Source of the DNA: Amaranthus tricolor
Taxonomy: Eukaryota; Streptophyta; Magnoliopsida; Caryophyllales; Amaranthaceae
Direction: 5' to 3'
NCBI RefSeq assembly: GCF_026212465.1
Contig: NC_080053.1
Coordinates: 10,062,204 to 10,126,203 of the forward strand
DNA length: 64,000 bases
Part shown: positions 23,097 to 35,411 of the stretch, one piece after another
How positions within the stretch are numbered: position 1 is the first letter of the stretch
Layout of the letters: each line of letters starts with the position of its first letter
The notes under the pieces: model-generated
What the model was told of the DNA's origin: nothing
The model's input: the letters and a program-made list of their open reading frames with translations, nothing else
The model's database searches: none
Program-made: the position numbers and the translations under genes

Positions 23097-23444
23097 TCAA
23101 GAACTTACATACTCCATACCAATCCACCGATGGATAAACTCTCGCTTCCTTACGTCCACTTCACTGTCAACTTTATTTAACAATGTGAACGAAAATATTA
23201 AGCACTTTTTGTCAACATCCTCAACTTCATCATATGCTTTATCGAAAATCTCTTGTTTTTCAATATTAAAAGGAGAAATTGGAACCGAATCCTCATGAGA
23301 AGATTCCAGCAATTTCTTTCGAGTTTCCTTGTAACGATCATTACTTAACGACTGTCTAAATTCTTTCAGAAAGGCTTTGTCTTTTCCCGCTTGAAAATTA
23401 ACGTTTGCTAATATTGTTTGTGTAAAAAGATTACGGTTGAACAA
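23097..23444 (-). CDS. unrecognised 115-codon open frame
   Basis: I do not recognise this product. It is hydrophilic and charged, with no membrane segment or signal peptide, and contains SHEDSVPISPFN and VRKREFIHRWIG. It stands alone between the CACTA copy and AT-rich DNA, and could be an exon or gene fragment on the minus strand. Codon use is not clearly unlike random AT-rich sequence. Confidence 0.15.
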   Translation of the reverse strand: MFNRNLFTQTILANVNFQAGKDKAFLKEFRQSLSNDRYKETRKKLLESSHEDSVPISPFNIEKQEIFDKAYDEVEDVDKKCLIFSFTLLNKVDSEVDVRKREFIHRWIGMEYVSS

Positions 23445-23449
23445 TTTGG

Positions 23450-24983
23450 TAAACCTTAGAGTTACCGCGTAGAGTTTTTAAAAGTTTTGGCTATCACATG
23501 GAAAACCCATAACCTCAAGGTTACCACTTGAAATTTCCCTTTATTTAATGTTTATTGTACTCTTATATGTTTTACTAACTTTATTGTAATATTTTTCTAT
23601 TTCTTATGGTCTTAACGTATGTTCTTCTAACTTTAATTTACTTAAACAATCAATAAAATATACTAATGTAGAAACAATCATCAATAAAATATACTAATGC
23701 AGAAATGACTTAGGAAACGTGTCACGTTCTCATTAAAATTTTTTCCGCCATTTTGACAATTGACTTGATATTTAAGGAAATAATTAATTCATAAAAAATA
23801 TAATATTTTTTGATTGACTATAAAGATATTTCTTTATATAAATCTATAATTTTTTTTATCTCAAATCTTAAATAAAATTAAAGTTTGCTGTATTAAGAAG
23901 TGATCCAAACCATAAAAAGACAAAAATAAAATAATTTAATTTTCTATATTCATATACACAATCTTAAATCTTAAGCTCAAAATTTATATTATATTTTATA
24001 TTCAATTTATATATTTTACTATTCTTGTAAAAATGTTTTATAATATATAATATATAATATATTAATGAAAAATCCAAAATCTTTCAATGATAAAATCATA
24101 GAAAAAAGAATAATCTTTTATATAATAAACAAAGTATTTTACATTTCTTCATTTACTTGGGTGATTTCATCAATATAATATAGTTTAACGATAATCACTT
24201 GCTAAAATTTTATTGATTTATGGTAATTTTTATCTATTTTTTCACATATATGTTTTAATATAATTGTATAATAAATTATTTCTTTGCTTTGTCAATCGGA
24301 GTATATTATTATATCAAATACAAAGATTTAAAGATTAAGTTTATGTTGTAAATGAATTAATTTTATAAATTAATATTAATATATTCATATAAGTAAATAT
24401 TTATTACATCCATATTTTACACGAAATTCTATCTAGTTTTTCTATAATTGTGGTTCTTATATTTTTTTTTCACTAATTTTTTTTAAAATTTTTTAATGTT
24501 CATATTACCCACTTTTTCTTCATTTTTATATTTAATAAAATAATATTTATACTATCTTAAAGGTTTAATTTTTCTCAATCTCGCGAACAATCTACATGAA
24601 AGCATCAATAGGAAACGAAGGGAGTTTTTTTTTTTTTTTATTGTTTATGAACTAAAAGAATTATTCTTTCATACTTTGCCTAAATGAAGAAGTCATTAGT
24701 TTAAGAGAACTTTACGCTAATATTATCGTTATTATTCTTGATTCTTTATCAAATACACGAAGTTATTCTTTCAGACATTGCCTAACAGAAGAAGAAATTA
24801 TTGTAAGACAAGGCTTTACGCTAATTTTTATCTTCATTATATTTAAATGTTCCAAACTTGTATGAAATAATTTTCATAAGTTCATTCCATTTAGAAGATA
24901 TCAATCTGTTTGTATGAATTTTTTACCCCATTATCTAACATAACACTTGTTTGATTTTAATTACAAGTAAACTTTGGTTTATT
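23450..24983. other. very AT-rich intergenic DNA
   Basis: No gene, LTR or clear inverted-repeat element was seen. It contains runs of T and several TATAATATA stretches (about 24030-24065). Confidence 0.5.
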
Positions 24984-25128
24984 AGCCGGTCTTCTGAGAG
25001 ACCGTCTTTTCGAAAGACGTCTCTCAGGCCCAATCCATTAAAGCTTAATGAAACTAAAAAATGATAATAAATTCACCAGATAGAAATGGTCTTTCAAAGA
25101 GATTGTCTCTCACGAGAATTTGTGTTGG
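24984..25128. repeat. GGTCTC-type short repeat, copy B
   Basis: It starts TAGCCGGTCTTCTGAGAGACCG, contains AGGCCCAATCCATTAAAGC and ends CTCACGAGAATTTGTGTT, like copies A and C. It lies about 50 bp before the DUF4220 pseudogene, in the same orientation as copy C beyond it. Confidence 0.75.
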
Positions 25129-25180
25129 TTTATAATTATAAAGTGCAGCATAACAACCTTTAAATTGACATCTCACCACA

Positions 25181-27431
25181 ATGCATATGAATGATAAAAA
25201 GTTAAACCCATCAAATGCAGTGCAAGCATCAGAAATCCATATCTTGTTAATATCGAGCTTGTCAATCCAAGTATTACTCGCATTCTTGTCACACCTAAGA
25301 AAACACTCCGCAAATCCTATTCTAAAAATCTTACTGTGGCTGCTATATTTGTCTGCTGATTCCATCGCCCTGTACACCATCGGTTTGATCGGTCGTGTCA
25401 ACAACTATAATAAAATCAATGTTCATCATAGGCCCCACATCCTCGCATATTGGGCACCATTTTTGCTGCTTCATTTGGGTGCTCCCGACACAATTACAGC
25501 TCTTTCCCTCGAAGACAACGAGCTCTGGCTTCGACACTCCCTTCAGCTTATTGCCTAAGTTGGAGTTACCATCTATGTTTTCTTCTCGTCCTTGAGAAAC
25601 GGTAATCATAATCCTCTCTGGCTTCCTGTTATTCTTGTGTTTATCGTCGGATTCTTCAAATACTCAGAGAATTTCTTGCTTATGTTATGCAAGTAGAGAT
25701 GGCATCAGAACCTCCCTGGGGAAACCAAAAACTTCTTCATTATTCACGAATGGTCTAAACACTACTATTCTGCACAGGCTGCTTCTATTCCCTGTCGATT
25801 TGAAGTGAAATATCATCCGACTTCAGAATCAAACACAGAAGAGAGAGGTGAGCGTGATACAGAGATGCAAGCCCATGGTTCAAGCTCGAGCATTCCAGAT
25901 GATAATAAAGATCACTATAAGATCAGAAGCCTTTATAAGCATATTAGAGGCTTAGCAGCTGAAGCACTCATAAACTTGGATTATGATCGGGAATTAAGTG
26001 AGACCTTCCTAAGTAATTCAGTGCAAGACGCACTCAGCATTCTAGAGATCGAGATAAGTTTACTCTACAATGTCTTGCATACCAAAGCACTTTTAATAAA
26101 TAGGCCTAGAAGGGTTTTTTACCGGCTTATCTGTTTCCTATCATTAATAGCAGCTACTGTCTTGTTTTCTATTACTAGTACCAAGAAGAATTTTGAGTCG
26201 GTTGATGTCGAAATAACCTTTGCCTTGCTTTTGGGTGCTGTATTACTAGAATTAACCGGAGTTGTTAGGTTCTTGATTTCAGATTGGTTTATTATCAAGC
26301 TAGAAGGACTACAGAATTACTTTCAGAAGAATTCTCACTCAAAGTCCATGGTGAGTAGATGGTGGGCTAGATATCTTAGCCAGATTGAGTGGTTATAACT
26401 TGGCGACAATTGGGTAATTGAAAAGGCAAGACAAGTCAAGAGTAAAAGATGGTTACAAACAATCCCAACTTACAACTTGCTTCGCTGCAGCTTCAAGCCT
26501 CCATGTAAAGTAATCGAGACTATCATCAACATTATTCCCATAAACCAAATCAATGATATTATTATCGATTGTAAAATACAGCAAAAGAAGCCATCCAATT
26601 GCACCCGACTTTCTTAGCATGGTATTTCAAGAGCTACAAAACACGGCCAAGAAAGCTACAAGGCAATTCAACAAGGACGCGAATCAAACAATAAATAATG
26701 TATGCTCAGCTAGAGGTAACTTGATTTTCAACGATGAATATTTCCTAGCTTCTCAGTATTTGAAACCATGGACTTTAAATGTTGATTATAGTATCAGCTT
26801 GCTTACTTGGCATGTTGCCACTGATATTTTAAAATGTGATGCGGAGCTTTATTCCATGACCTGATGCCTGAGTTAGTGGGTAAGTCCGATGTTCAATATA
26901 AAGACACCATTGAGGAAATCCGTAAATATATAAGAACGATCAACAGAACGAAATAGACAAGTGTAAAGGCTCGGTTTTGGTGCAAGAAAAGAAAGATTCG
27001 GACTTGGAAAAGGAGCACAAAGTGTTTTGTAAAAATGTAATGAGAATAATAAAGGACGATAAAATAGAAGCTACAATAGATAAGGAGCAGAAAAGGTTTT
27101 GTGAATATGTATTGAAAAAAAGAAGGATGATAAAATAGCAGCTACAATAGACAAGGCAAACAACAACCAAGCTGTGTTCCATGAAGCTTGTAAATTAGCA
27201 AAGCAACTAAACATGATCGGAGAGAAGAAATGGGACATAATATTCAAAGTTTGGGTAGAAATGTTGTGTTATGCAGCCATACACAGCTCACCAAGAGAAC
27301 ACTTTGCACAGCTAAGCAAAGGCGGAGAACTCATTACTTTGGTGTGGTTGTTCATGACTCATCTTGGTTATCGTATACCTAATACTAACATTCGTGGCCT
27401 TCTTTCAGCTAAACTCATTGTTGAAAAGTAG
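25181..27431 (+). pseudogene. DUF4220/DUF594 plant membrane protein gene, decayed
   Basis: Open pieces 25181-25558, 25805-26398, 26553-26864 and 27174-27431 together match the order of the plant DUF4220-DUF594 family. The first has ILLWLLYLSADSIALYTIG, YWAPFLLLHLGAPDTITA and LEDNELWLRH (DUF4220 membrane region). The second has a pair of hydrophobic segments. The third has the FQELQ and LLTWHVATD runs. The last has [28 protein letters not shown], the DUF594 signature. Family members are usually single-exon genes of 600-800 codons. Here a stop at 25556-25558, another near 25694 and further frameshifts break it. The family's function is not established. Confidence 0.85.
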
Positions 27432-27828
27432 TTTTACAATGTCAGCTATGTATTTCATGCTTTTATATAATCATGTTTTTCGCCTTGGATTGCCAAATGC
27501 TAACTTATGATGATCTTGGATAATACTCCAGTTATTAACAGCTTTTTTTGGATTATTGTTTTTAAGTTATGCATTAGAGTAGTGGGTATTACTATATTGG
27601 AAATTATGCAATAACTTTTCATATATTAGCATTCTGCTGTAACTTATAGAAGATGTTTTAATAGTTATTGATGTCTTAATTTTTAATTAATAATTTTGCT
27701 ATGAAACATTAAAAATTTAAAATTGTTAAATGAGTAGTGTGTGTGGTTATGTATTAATAGTTCAATAACACATCAACACAATGAAACCATAACCTTTTAA
27801 ATGATGTGTTCTTGAACTATTAAACAAA

Positions 27829-28163
27829 TAGTCGGTCTCCTGAAAGACGCCTCTCAGACCCCCGTACACTAAAACTTAATGCTTGCTTATTTTATCCTTA
27901 ATTCCTGCTTACCGTGCCCTTAATGCCTACTTACGGTATCCTTAATGCCTACTTACATAATCCTTAAATGTCTACTAACCGTATCCATAATGCCTACTTA
28001 TAATATCTTAGATGTCTACTTACAATATCTTTAGTGACCACCGAGTAAGCTTGCAGTACTTACAATATCTTTATCTCCTTAATGCCCACTAAGTAACTCA
28101 CTCTATGAGCTGGCCCAATTAAAGATAGTCTCTCAAAGAGACCGTCTCTCACAAGAATTTGTG
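27829..28163. repeat. GGTCTC-type short repeat, copy C, with internal minisatellite
   Basis: It starts TAGTCGGTCTCCTGAAAGACG and ends CTCTCACAAGAATTTGTGTT. It is longer than copies A and B because of about six degenerate 22-29 bp units of the type CTTAATGCCTACTTAC between about 27875 and 28100. Confidence 0.75.
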
Positions 28164-29340
28164 TTAAACAAATTTATGGATTCTGACATCTTATAGTGCT
28201 AAACTTTTAATTAGGAAATGAATAAAATTAGATCTGAAAGATTATAAACCAATCACTCCCCTCGCCTTAATTTCCTTACAAAACAAGTTACCGAAAGAGT
28301 GGCACGTCAACTTTTCGTAAGAAATATCAAAGCAAACCATAAATCAAATGGAACATAGAGTAATACACAAGAAAATTAAGATTCTATGTTGAGCAAGAAA
28401 CACAAGTTAAATATTACTATTACGTTATCAACCAATTTTGAGGATACTTTCGGTTGGATTAGCTTTTGAATTGATCACTTGATCACAAATGACTGAACTC
28501 ACTCTCCTTTGAACTTTTTATCAACTCATTATATTCATTTTGAACTTATAAATAATACAACCTTTTACTCATCCGCTGTAAATAATCTCACTTTTAAATT
28601 TTTTTCTAATAATGCAACTTTTGTCCTTGGTTCGTTGTGAATAATCCAACATTTGTCTTAGTTTGTTTGCAACATACCCTATAATTACCTATTATTAGTA
28701 ATATGGTATGCTGTAGGCAAATGTATGACGAAGGTTAAATTATTTAGAAATAATTCAAAAGAAGTATTATTTACAACGTATGGATGAAAGGTTGGATTAT
28801 ATTTCCTCGAATTTATTTATATAAAGATCTTTTCTATGCTTTCTAACAAACAAGTCTAATATGAGTAATATCATCTAAAATACTTCTCTAAGTTCTTTTG
28901 ATTTTGCTACTTAATATTCAAAAACCTCTAATTATCCTGCAAAAACAAGGTGTATCACATCGTATCCCACGTTGTAAAGATGTAAAAAATTGCACTTTAA
29001 ATCATATCAAGAGGTGATCCGTGATTCAGATGCACTTTAAGGTGTAAAAAAAGCTCTAACCAATTGGATTTTCAATCCTATCAATGGGATACCAACCCGA
29101 TAAGTTCATGCACAACTCCTCTAACGTGCATTCCCTTAAAAGTATCAAAAAAGCACCCTCGAAAGTTCACGCTTTCTCTCCAAACATTAAGTCCAATAAT
29201 TGAAAATGGTGGTGCTTCTAAATATCCAAATACAACTAAATAACAACATATCCCAAATACTATGAAATAAAATGGCTCAAATGTTGCAGATAAGAAATTG
29301 AACATGGTAGAGGAATCAAATCCCTAGTAGTTCGTATAAA
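28164..29340. other. intergenic, no gene seen
   Basis: No homology was recognised on either strand. This is the 3' flank of the PLD-like gene, which is transcribed toward it. Confidence 0.5.
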
Positions 29341-29506
29341 ATCAAACTTAAGAGTGATACAAATGAAAACATAATATTCCTATTTACAGAGAGAATAACA
29401 TACCAAAAGAACAAAGGCTGGGTTGTACGCGCGACAGTCCCTCCGAATCTGTATCATCAGATTTAAGACTCCATTCCAACAAGAGCAGCAGCCAGCAAGA
29501 GACATA

Positions 29507-32500
29507 TTACCAGCTTGAAAAAGATTCACCAACTTGCAGTGGCTGAACAGGAAAAGCATATGGGGAATTCCAATCAGCATCAAAAATTTGTTGCAGTTGA
29601 GAAACGATAGCTGGATTGTATGTGCCAAAACTGACCCCAGCTGTTGCGTAAAAATAATCCCATACGAGATTACTTGTTCCAATGTGAGCTCGAACATCAC
29701 TGACTGCATATTTTCCATGATTCACCCTTGTATAAGCAGGGTAAAGGTTTCCAGTTCTAGTTCCATTGATAAAGGCTGGTCCTGTTGAATTATAACCAGG
29801 CACCTCATAGTATTTGATTTCCACTTTGCCTGAGCAATGGTTATAGGTTGATGAATGGCATAGGACATTTGTGTAGAGCAGAGACTTTAAATACTGATCT
29901 GTGTTGTTGATCATATGTGCCCATCTAGCCACAAGAAGCTTGACTGTTGCCTTTTTGGAGAAGACTACCTATAAGTTCTAACGATTAAAAAGTGTCCAAG
30001 TAACAACTCAATAACATCACCAAAGCCATAATCCCAACATACAGGGTTTGTTGAAAGAATTTAAACAAATTTTGGGCAATTGTCGATAATGTGAATTGTA
30101 CTTTAATCAATCCTATCTAATACTTTCTCTTATTGTTTTTACTTGCAATCCTCAACACTTGAATAACTATTATCCCTAGATATGACTTCTGCATGTAAAA
30201 ATTTAAAAAATTTTATCGAAACTACATATAGAGAAAAATCTATCAAGATTTCCAATGACTATATTCATAGAAGATAATTCACTATAAATTATAGGTCAAT
30301 CAACACTTGTGAATAGCCTAAAAGTCAAAATGTTACAAATAAAAAAAACAGATGAAGTACTAATTTACATGTATAACAATTTTCTATGAGCATCGACAAT
30401 TACACTATGTTTGGATAACAATTTTAGAGAGAAATAAAGGAAAAGAAGAAGGGGAAAGGGAAAGGAAGGGAAGAGAAATGGAAGAAAAGTAACTCTTATT
30501 TGTTTAGGAGGAAAGGGAAGCAAAAGGAACGAAGATGAGAGTTTCCCTCCAAATCTTAGCAACTATGAAGAGATTCAGACCTTATCAAAAATATTCATCT
30601 AATCCTTCAAATCCCTCCCCTTCAAATTCCATTCCTCCTATTTTGTTATCCAACTAAGAGATCCTTTATCCTTCAAAATCCCTCCCTTTTCCTTCTCTCT
30701 ATTTCCTTGTATCTAAACGCACTCATAATCTACTCCTTCATTTATTATTATTTATTGTCATGTTTCTAAATATCTTATTTAATCCCTAGTTCTTCCTATT
30801 CTAAGCTTTTCAAAATTCCAGCTTTCCACTTGTGAAGCTGATGCACATTTTGGTCCTCTTTGCACATGGTCCCACCAACATTGAAATCCTTTCACCCTAT
30901 TTTCTCCTCTTTGCTTTAGTGAGTATCTTCTTTATTCACACTCATTTCTCTCTTTTAAGAAGAAAAAAGGTGGGTTCAACCACCTATTCTCTTGTACGAA
31001 AGGTGAAAATTGTCACCCTTCACCTAAATTTGTTACCCTTTGTCTAGTGGGTAACCGCTATTTTCAATGTGGCAAATAGTTATCACCCTAAATTTGATCA
31101 CCCCACTAGAAATGCTCTTAGTAACCCACCTTGGTCACACAATTCTTCAGTCGCAACTCTATCTGAATTATTTTCACTATAACCTATGCTTGACATCTTC
31201 ATATATGTACAACCAACTATAAAATATGCACAATAACAACTATTAATTGCAATCAAGTGGATCTCACTTAGGCAAAGTCTACATGTGCGCAGGAAAATTA
31301 TCATGCCAAATTGCTTGTGCTACATGTGATTTCATGAAATGGCGCTACAGCCTACAAGGAGCTTGAGGATCACTTTCTTCAAAAGATCTCTAGATGAAAT
31401 AATACAATCAACAATTAAGCACCAAAGATAAAACTGTAAGCCTAAAGGTAAATAGCTACTGCATGGTATTACAAAGAATAATCTTCCATGCTTCGTAAAG
31501 TTCTAACATAAGCTTAAAAAGAAAGACAGACGCAAACAAACAATAAAACCCATAGATACAACAGATTATTAACAATAATACCTCAGATATAGCTGATGAA
31601 AGAGAAGACCAGTAAACAGTTTGTTCTGTAAATTGAGACTGACCAAGCCAATCCATTGTACTGATCCTAACAATATATCCAGCTCCCACAGATCTTATTG
31701 TATCCATCCATGCTTGCTCATCTGTCTGGAATGTTCCAAAGGAGAGCTACAGAACAGAAGCATCTCATAATTAAACATTCACCCACTGAAATATAAATAA
31801 AAAACGAATAGCGGCAACATATTCATGGATAAAAGTTAACCATTAGCATACCAAGCAGTTATTTTAGACAGTAATTAGAGATACATTGCAAAAACATTTT
31901 TTAGAGAAAATGATGGGAAAAAAAAGTGATTTGGGGCACATCCGAATGAATTTAAATATTTGTTTCAATAGGTAATAAAAGGGAACAACTATCAAAACAT
32001 TGAACCTGGGAACGAAGAAGAAAGGACACAGGAAGCAATGAAAAGATCGAAAAAGAGTCAATCAAAATGACTAGCAAGTAATTCCAAATAATCTTTGGCT
32101 TTCAATCTTTTATTAACGATTAGAAGGGAGCAATAATGAGCCTTAGCTTTCTATCCTAGAGGATATGAGGTGTGGTCCATTCCTCATTCCTTTAGGACTC
32201 TTTTCTAGGTTTAACTTACCATCTAAAGAACACCGTGCATATTACATTTATTTAGCAGAATTTTAAGAGAAGGTTTAAATCCTACATCTTTTATAGTAGG
32301 AAACAAGCATCTGGCGCAATTCAACTCAACAAGGAAGCATCAAGAGCTTCAACCACACCTCATTACCTCTGGAGGAGCAAAAGAGAGATAGCTGGAGCAA
32401 CGTTGAGTTGTTGAACTATTGCTACATCCAGGAGTCTCAATTGGTAGCTTAAACATATATGGGTCTGACAGTAAAGGATATCCAGCTACGTGCTTAACAT

Positions 32501-34747
32501 TTACGTATTCATGAAGAAGAGGGGACCTGAAATAATATTCTAATACATCTAAATCGTCCTTAGAAAGAGCATTAAAGAAAAAATTTTGTAAATCCTGCAG
32601 GAATTAGAAGGTAATTCAACAGAAGCATAATGTACACAAATTTGCATTTCCAATACCATACTTGCATCTTTCCTTAGAAACAACAAAATGCGACCAACAA
32701 GGAACTGTTCTATTAATTTGCCATTGTTGATCCCATGTTCTTGTCGTATATGCTGAAGCGTTTAGAAAACCAAGTCTCCACAAATTGTTATAATATACCT
32801 CAACCTTCTTGGCAATCTTTGGACAATCAGCAATATAGATCCCAACTTCTTTAACCTAATAACATTCACAAAAATGCAAACCTTAAATGCATGAGTCTAA
32901 GAAAATATATAAATGTTTGGGTTAATTTGATATTCATATAGGAGTCAACCAAAAAATTACAACTTTTTCAGAGTTCACCTGAGTGAGAGATTTCCAATCA
33001 TTATTAGCGGATCCAATGTATACATCTTGATCATCTGATATCCATACTTTTGCATGGACTATACCAGATCCCCACCATTTTCCTAGTAAAAGAGTAACAT
33101 TTTCAACATTTTGCCTCCCTTTTGTAAGGTCAGATATCTCTTTTGTAAAATCAGGATATACACCCGAGTGCTGCAAAAGCCTATTATGAATAATAAAAAG
33201 CATAGTATGTACATAAATATTTATTATGAACTACAAAAAGACCTAGGATCTAAACCTGAGCTTGACATTGCGATCAGCAGCGTCTTCAATAGCTTTATAT
33301 ACACTAGAACCATCTTCGGCGCCAAAACTTTCCATTTCCTCTTTTGAGTACCCGTAATCCCCTGAAAGAGAATTATCAGAACCAGCAACCAATTGCCAAT
33401 ACTGTGCCATGATGTCCAGTTTTTTAGTTGAATTACCAGCTAACCATCGAAAGACATCAGCTGAAAAGCATAAAAAAAATGTTGTAATAAGAAAAATCAA
33501 GTGTCAAACCTAATTCCAGCTCTCCTTTATAATATTGTAAATAAGTGAATTGTGATGCCAAGACAAACTAAGATTTCTTAGATATTTAGTGTATCCAAGA
33601 GTTGATTTAGAAGTATGATATTGTTGAAGGGAAGTAGAGACTACAGGGATTTGTAAGAGAAAAAGATGAAAGTAATGAAAAGATTGTGTTTGCTAATCTA
33701 TGATATGATAAGTAAAAGATCCCTTTATATAGGGGTAAGAGGATGCCAAATCACAACCTTTGGCCTTTAATCTAATTGTAAACTCCTAACTATTCATGTA
33801 ATTAATCTAGACTTAATACATGAACTTATTAATTAGGCATACTAAGAGTCTTCATCCATGCTAAATGTCTCTAAACCTTCTATATGTATTATTAACTAAC
33901 ACTCCTCCTTCAAACCTTTGGTCTTTATTGCAAGTAAGCCTCTGAGCTTCTCAAATCCGCTCTTTGAAAGCACTTTGGGGAAAATCTCAACTAACTAATC
34001 TTATCAAGTCAATCTTAACTAGCTTAACTTCACTGCTGTTCTAAGCTCTCTACTTGGCTTTAATATGATTTGTCTTATGATGAATGATATGATTCTTAGA
34101 AATTGTTATAAAGAATCACTATCACAATGGATATGTATACCTTCTCCTTGAGCTTAATATATGACATTATCTTTTTTAGCGATATTGTTTAATTTACAGC
34201 TTCACAAGTTGCAATGTATTCAGGTTCTGAGGTATTCTATATGGTCCATTGTAAACTACATCTTTATTAATCCAACACCCGCCCAACAACATCAGCACGC
34301 ATGAGCCACTTATGAGTTAAGTGGCAATTTAATGTTGTTCTTGTCAAGTTCATCATGGCTTACACAGACACTTTCACTAATTCATATTGGCGTCTAGCCA
34401 ATGCACACCAAACTCAAAGAATAAACTCTAATAAGAAGCCAAACACAACGAATGCTACTCAAAAACCGAACAGATAAATGAGTAATATGATTAATTATTA
34501 GTTATTCCAACAAAAAGGAAGCAAAGCAATGTAGTTGAATTGAAAAAGTACCAGTAGAAAGAACACCAGGAACAAGTGAGAGATGAGGCATGTCAGTAGG
34601 GATGGATTGAACAAGCCATGCCTTGCACTCCTCCTCCCTCATTATGCTTGCGGAAGAGGGTGATGATAAAGCAAACAAGAAAACCCCAATTGAAATTGAA
34701 ATTACTACTAATGTCTTCATATTTTTTACAATCAATATCATACCCAC
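29507..34747 (-). CDS. phospholipase D family protein, PLD3/PLDZ-like, seven exons
   Basis: Exons on the minus strand: 34747 (or 34720)-34552, 33460-33256, 33180-32979, 32855-32662, 32526-32367, 31746-31582 and 29968-29507. All introns are GT-AG and the joined frame is a multiple of three, giving 527 codons from the first ATG or 518 from the second. The second start gives a typical signal peptide (MKTLVVISISIGVFLFALSS), so a secreted or endomembrane protein is likely. Two phosphodiesterase HKD motifs are intact: HAKVWISD with GSANNDWKS in exon 3, and HGKYAVSD with GTSN in exon 7. The layout is that of short animal PLD3/PLD4-like proteins, not of C2-domain plant PLDs. Substrate is unknown; members elsewhere act as phosphodiesterases or nucleases. 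Introns 1 and 6 carry transposon sequence. Boundaries were chosen by eye. Confidence 0.88.
30395..30725. mobile_element. MITE-like inverted repeat in PLD-like intron 6
   Basis: The left ACTATGTTTGGATAACAA...AGAGAGAAATAAAGGAAAAG and the complement of the right end (GTGCGTTTAGATACAAGGAA...AGAGAGAAGGAAAAGG) are imperfect inverted partners; purine-rich at the left, pyrimidine-rich at the right. No target duplication was identified. Similar ATGTTTGGATA sequence flanks the CACTA copy at about 20065. Confidence 0.5.
33622..34340 (-). mobile_element. copia 3' fragment with LTR in PLD-like intron 1
   Basis: On the minus strand a decayed RNase H end (about 34330-33915) is followed by a purine tract (complement of CTCCTCCTTC at about 33902-33911) and a 280-bp LTR at 33622-33901, starting TGTTAGTTAATAATAC and ending CTTCAACA. 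A TATA-like box (TATATAAAGGG) lies inside. The element is in the same orientation as the gene. Both splice sites of the intron lie outside it. Confidence 0.7.
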
Positions 34748-35403
34748 TACAACTAATTGAATTTTGTCTTCTGGATTGATCTCAGAATCAAAAGATGCGA
34801 TTGAGAAGTTGGAATTCTAAATCAGTAAAGTCAAAATACCTAATTTTTTACTATAAATTGATCATTTTTTGAAGTAAATGCAAAAGAAGATAAATTTTCA
34901 CTCCAAAAAGATTATTTACACCCGTTTACCAGATATGTGGAGAGAGAAAGTGTGGAAGGTAGAGAGAGAAAGTGTGGAAGCAAGACAGAGAAAGAAGGAA
35001 GAGCAAGACAGTGTATAATTACAGAGTGTCTTTGGACAGAGAAATAAATATGGACATGTTCTTTGAAGTCCTTTTCTTGAATTTTATGTCCAAAGTAATG
35101 TGCCCAATCCCAAAAAACTCCTTTCAATTAAATATCTCTCATAATATACCAATGTAAAACAAAATTGACCACACCATACTACATCTATATGGAAAGAAGG
35201 CGTAAGATAGAATTTAAGAAAAAAGTTTAATTTAGAGAAAATTATCTAAAATTATCTAAAGTTTTTACTGATTTTTCTAAAATAATTTGAATTTTCCTAT
35301 TTTAGAATCAGTGTAACCGAAAATAATTATGGAGAATTTGTGAAGGAGGAATTTTAGGGACAAAAGTAGCATTAGTTTAGAAATGATGGTTATAGTGACA
35401 TAT
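34748..35403. other. upstream flank of the PLD-like gene
   Basis: It should hold the 5' UTR and promoter of the minus-strand gene. It includes a duplicated GGAGAGAGAAAGTGTGGAAG stretch (about 34936-34980), a purine-rich repeat. No TATA box could be assigned with confidence, and the open stretches on both strands look incidental. Confidence 0.4.
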
Positions 35404-35411
35404 ACTAGAAG

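Noticed and set aside
29380..29718. 112-codon minus-strand frame overlapping PLD-like exon 7
   Set aside because: It is out of frame with the HKD-bearing exon and lacks any domain.
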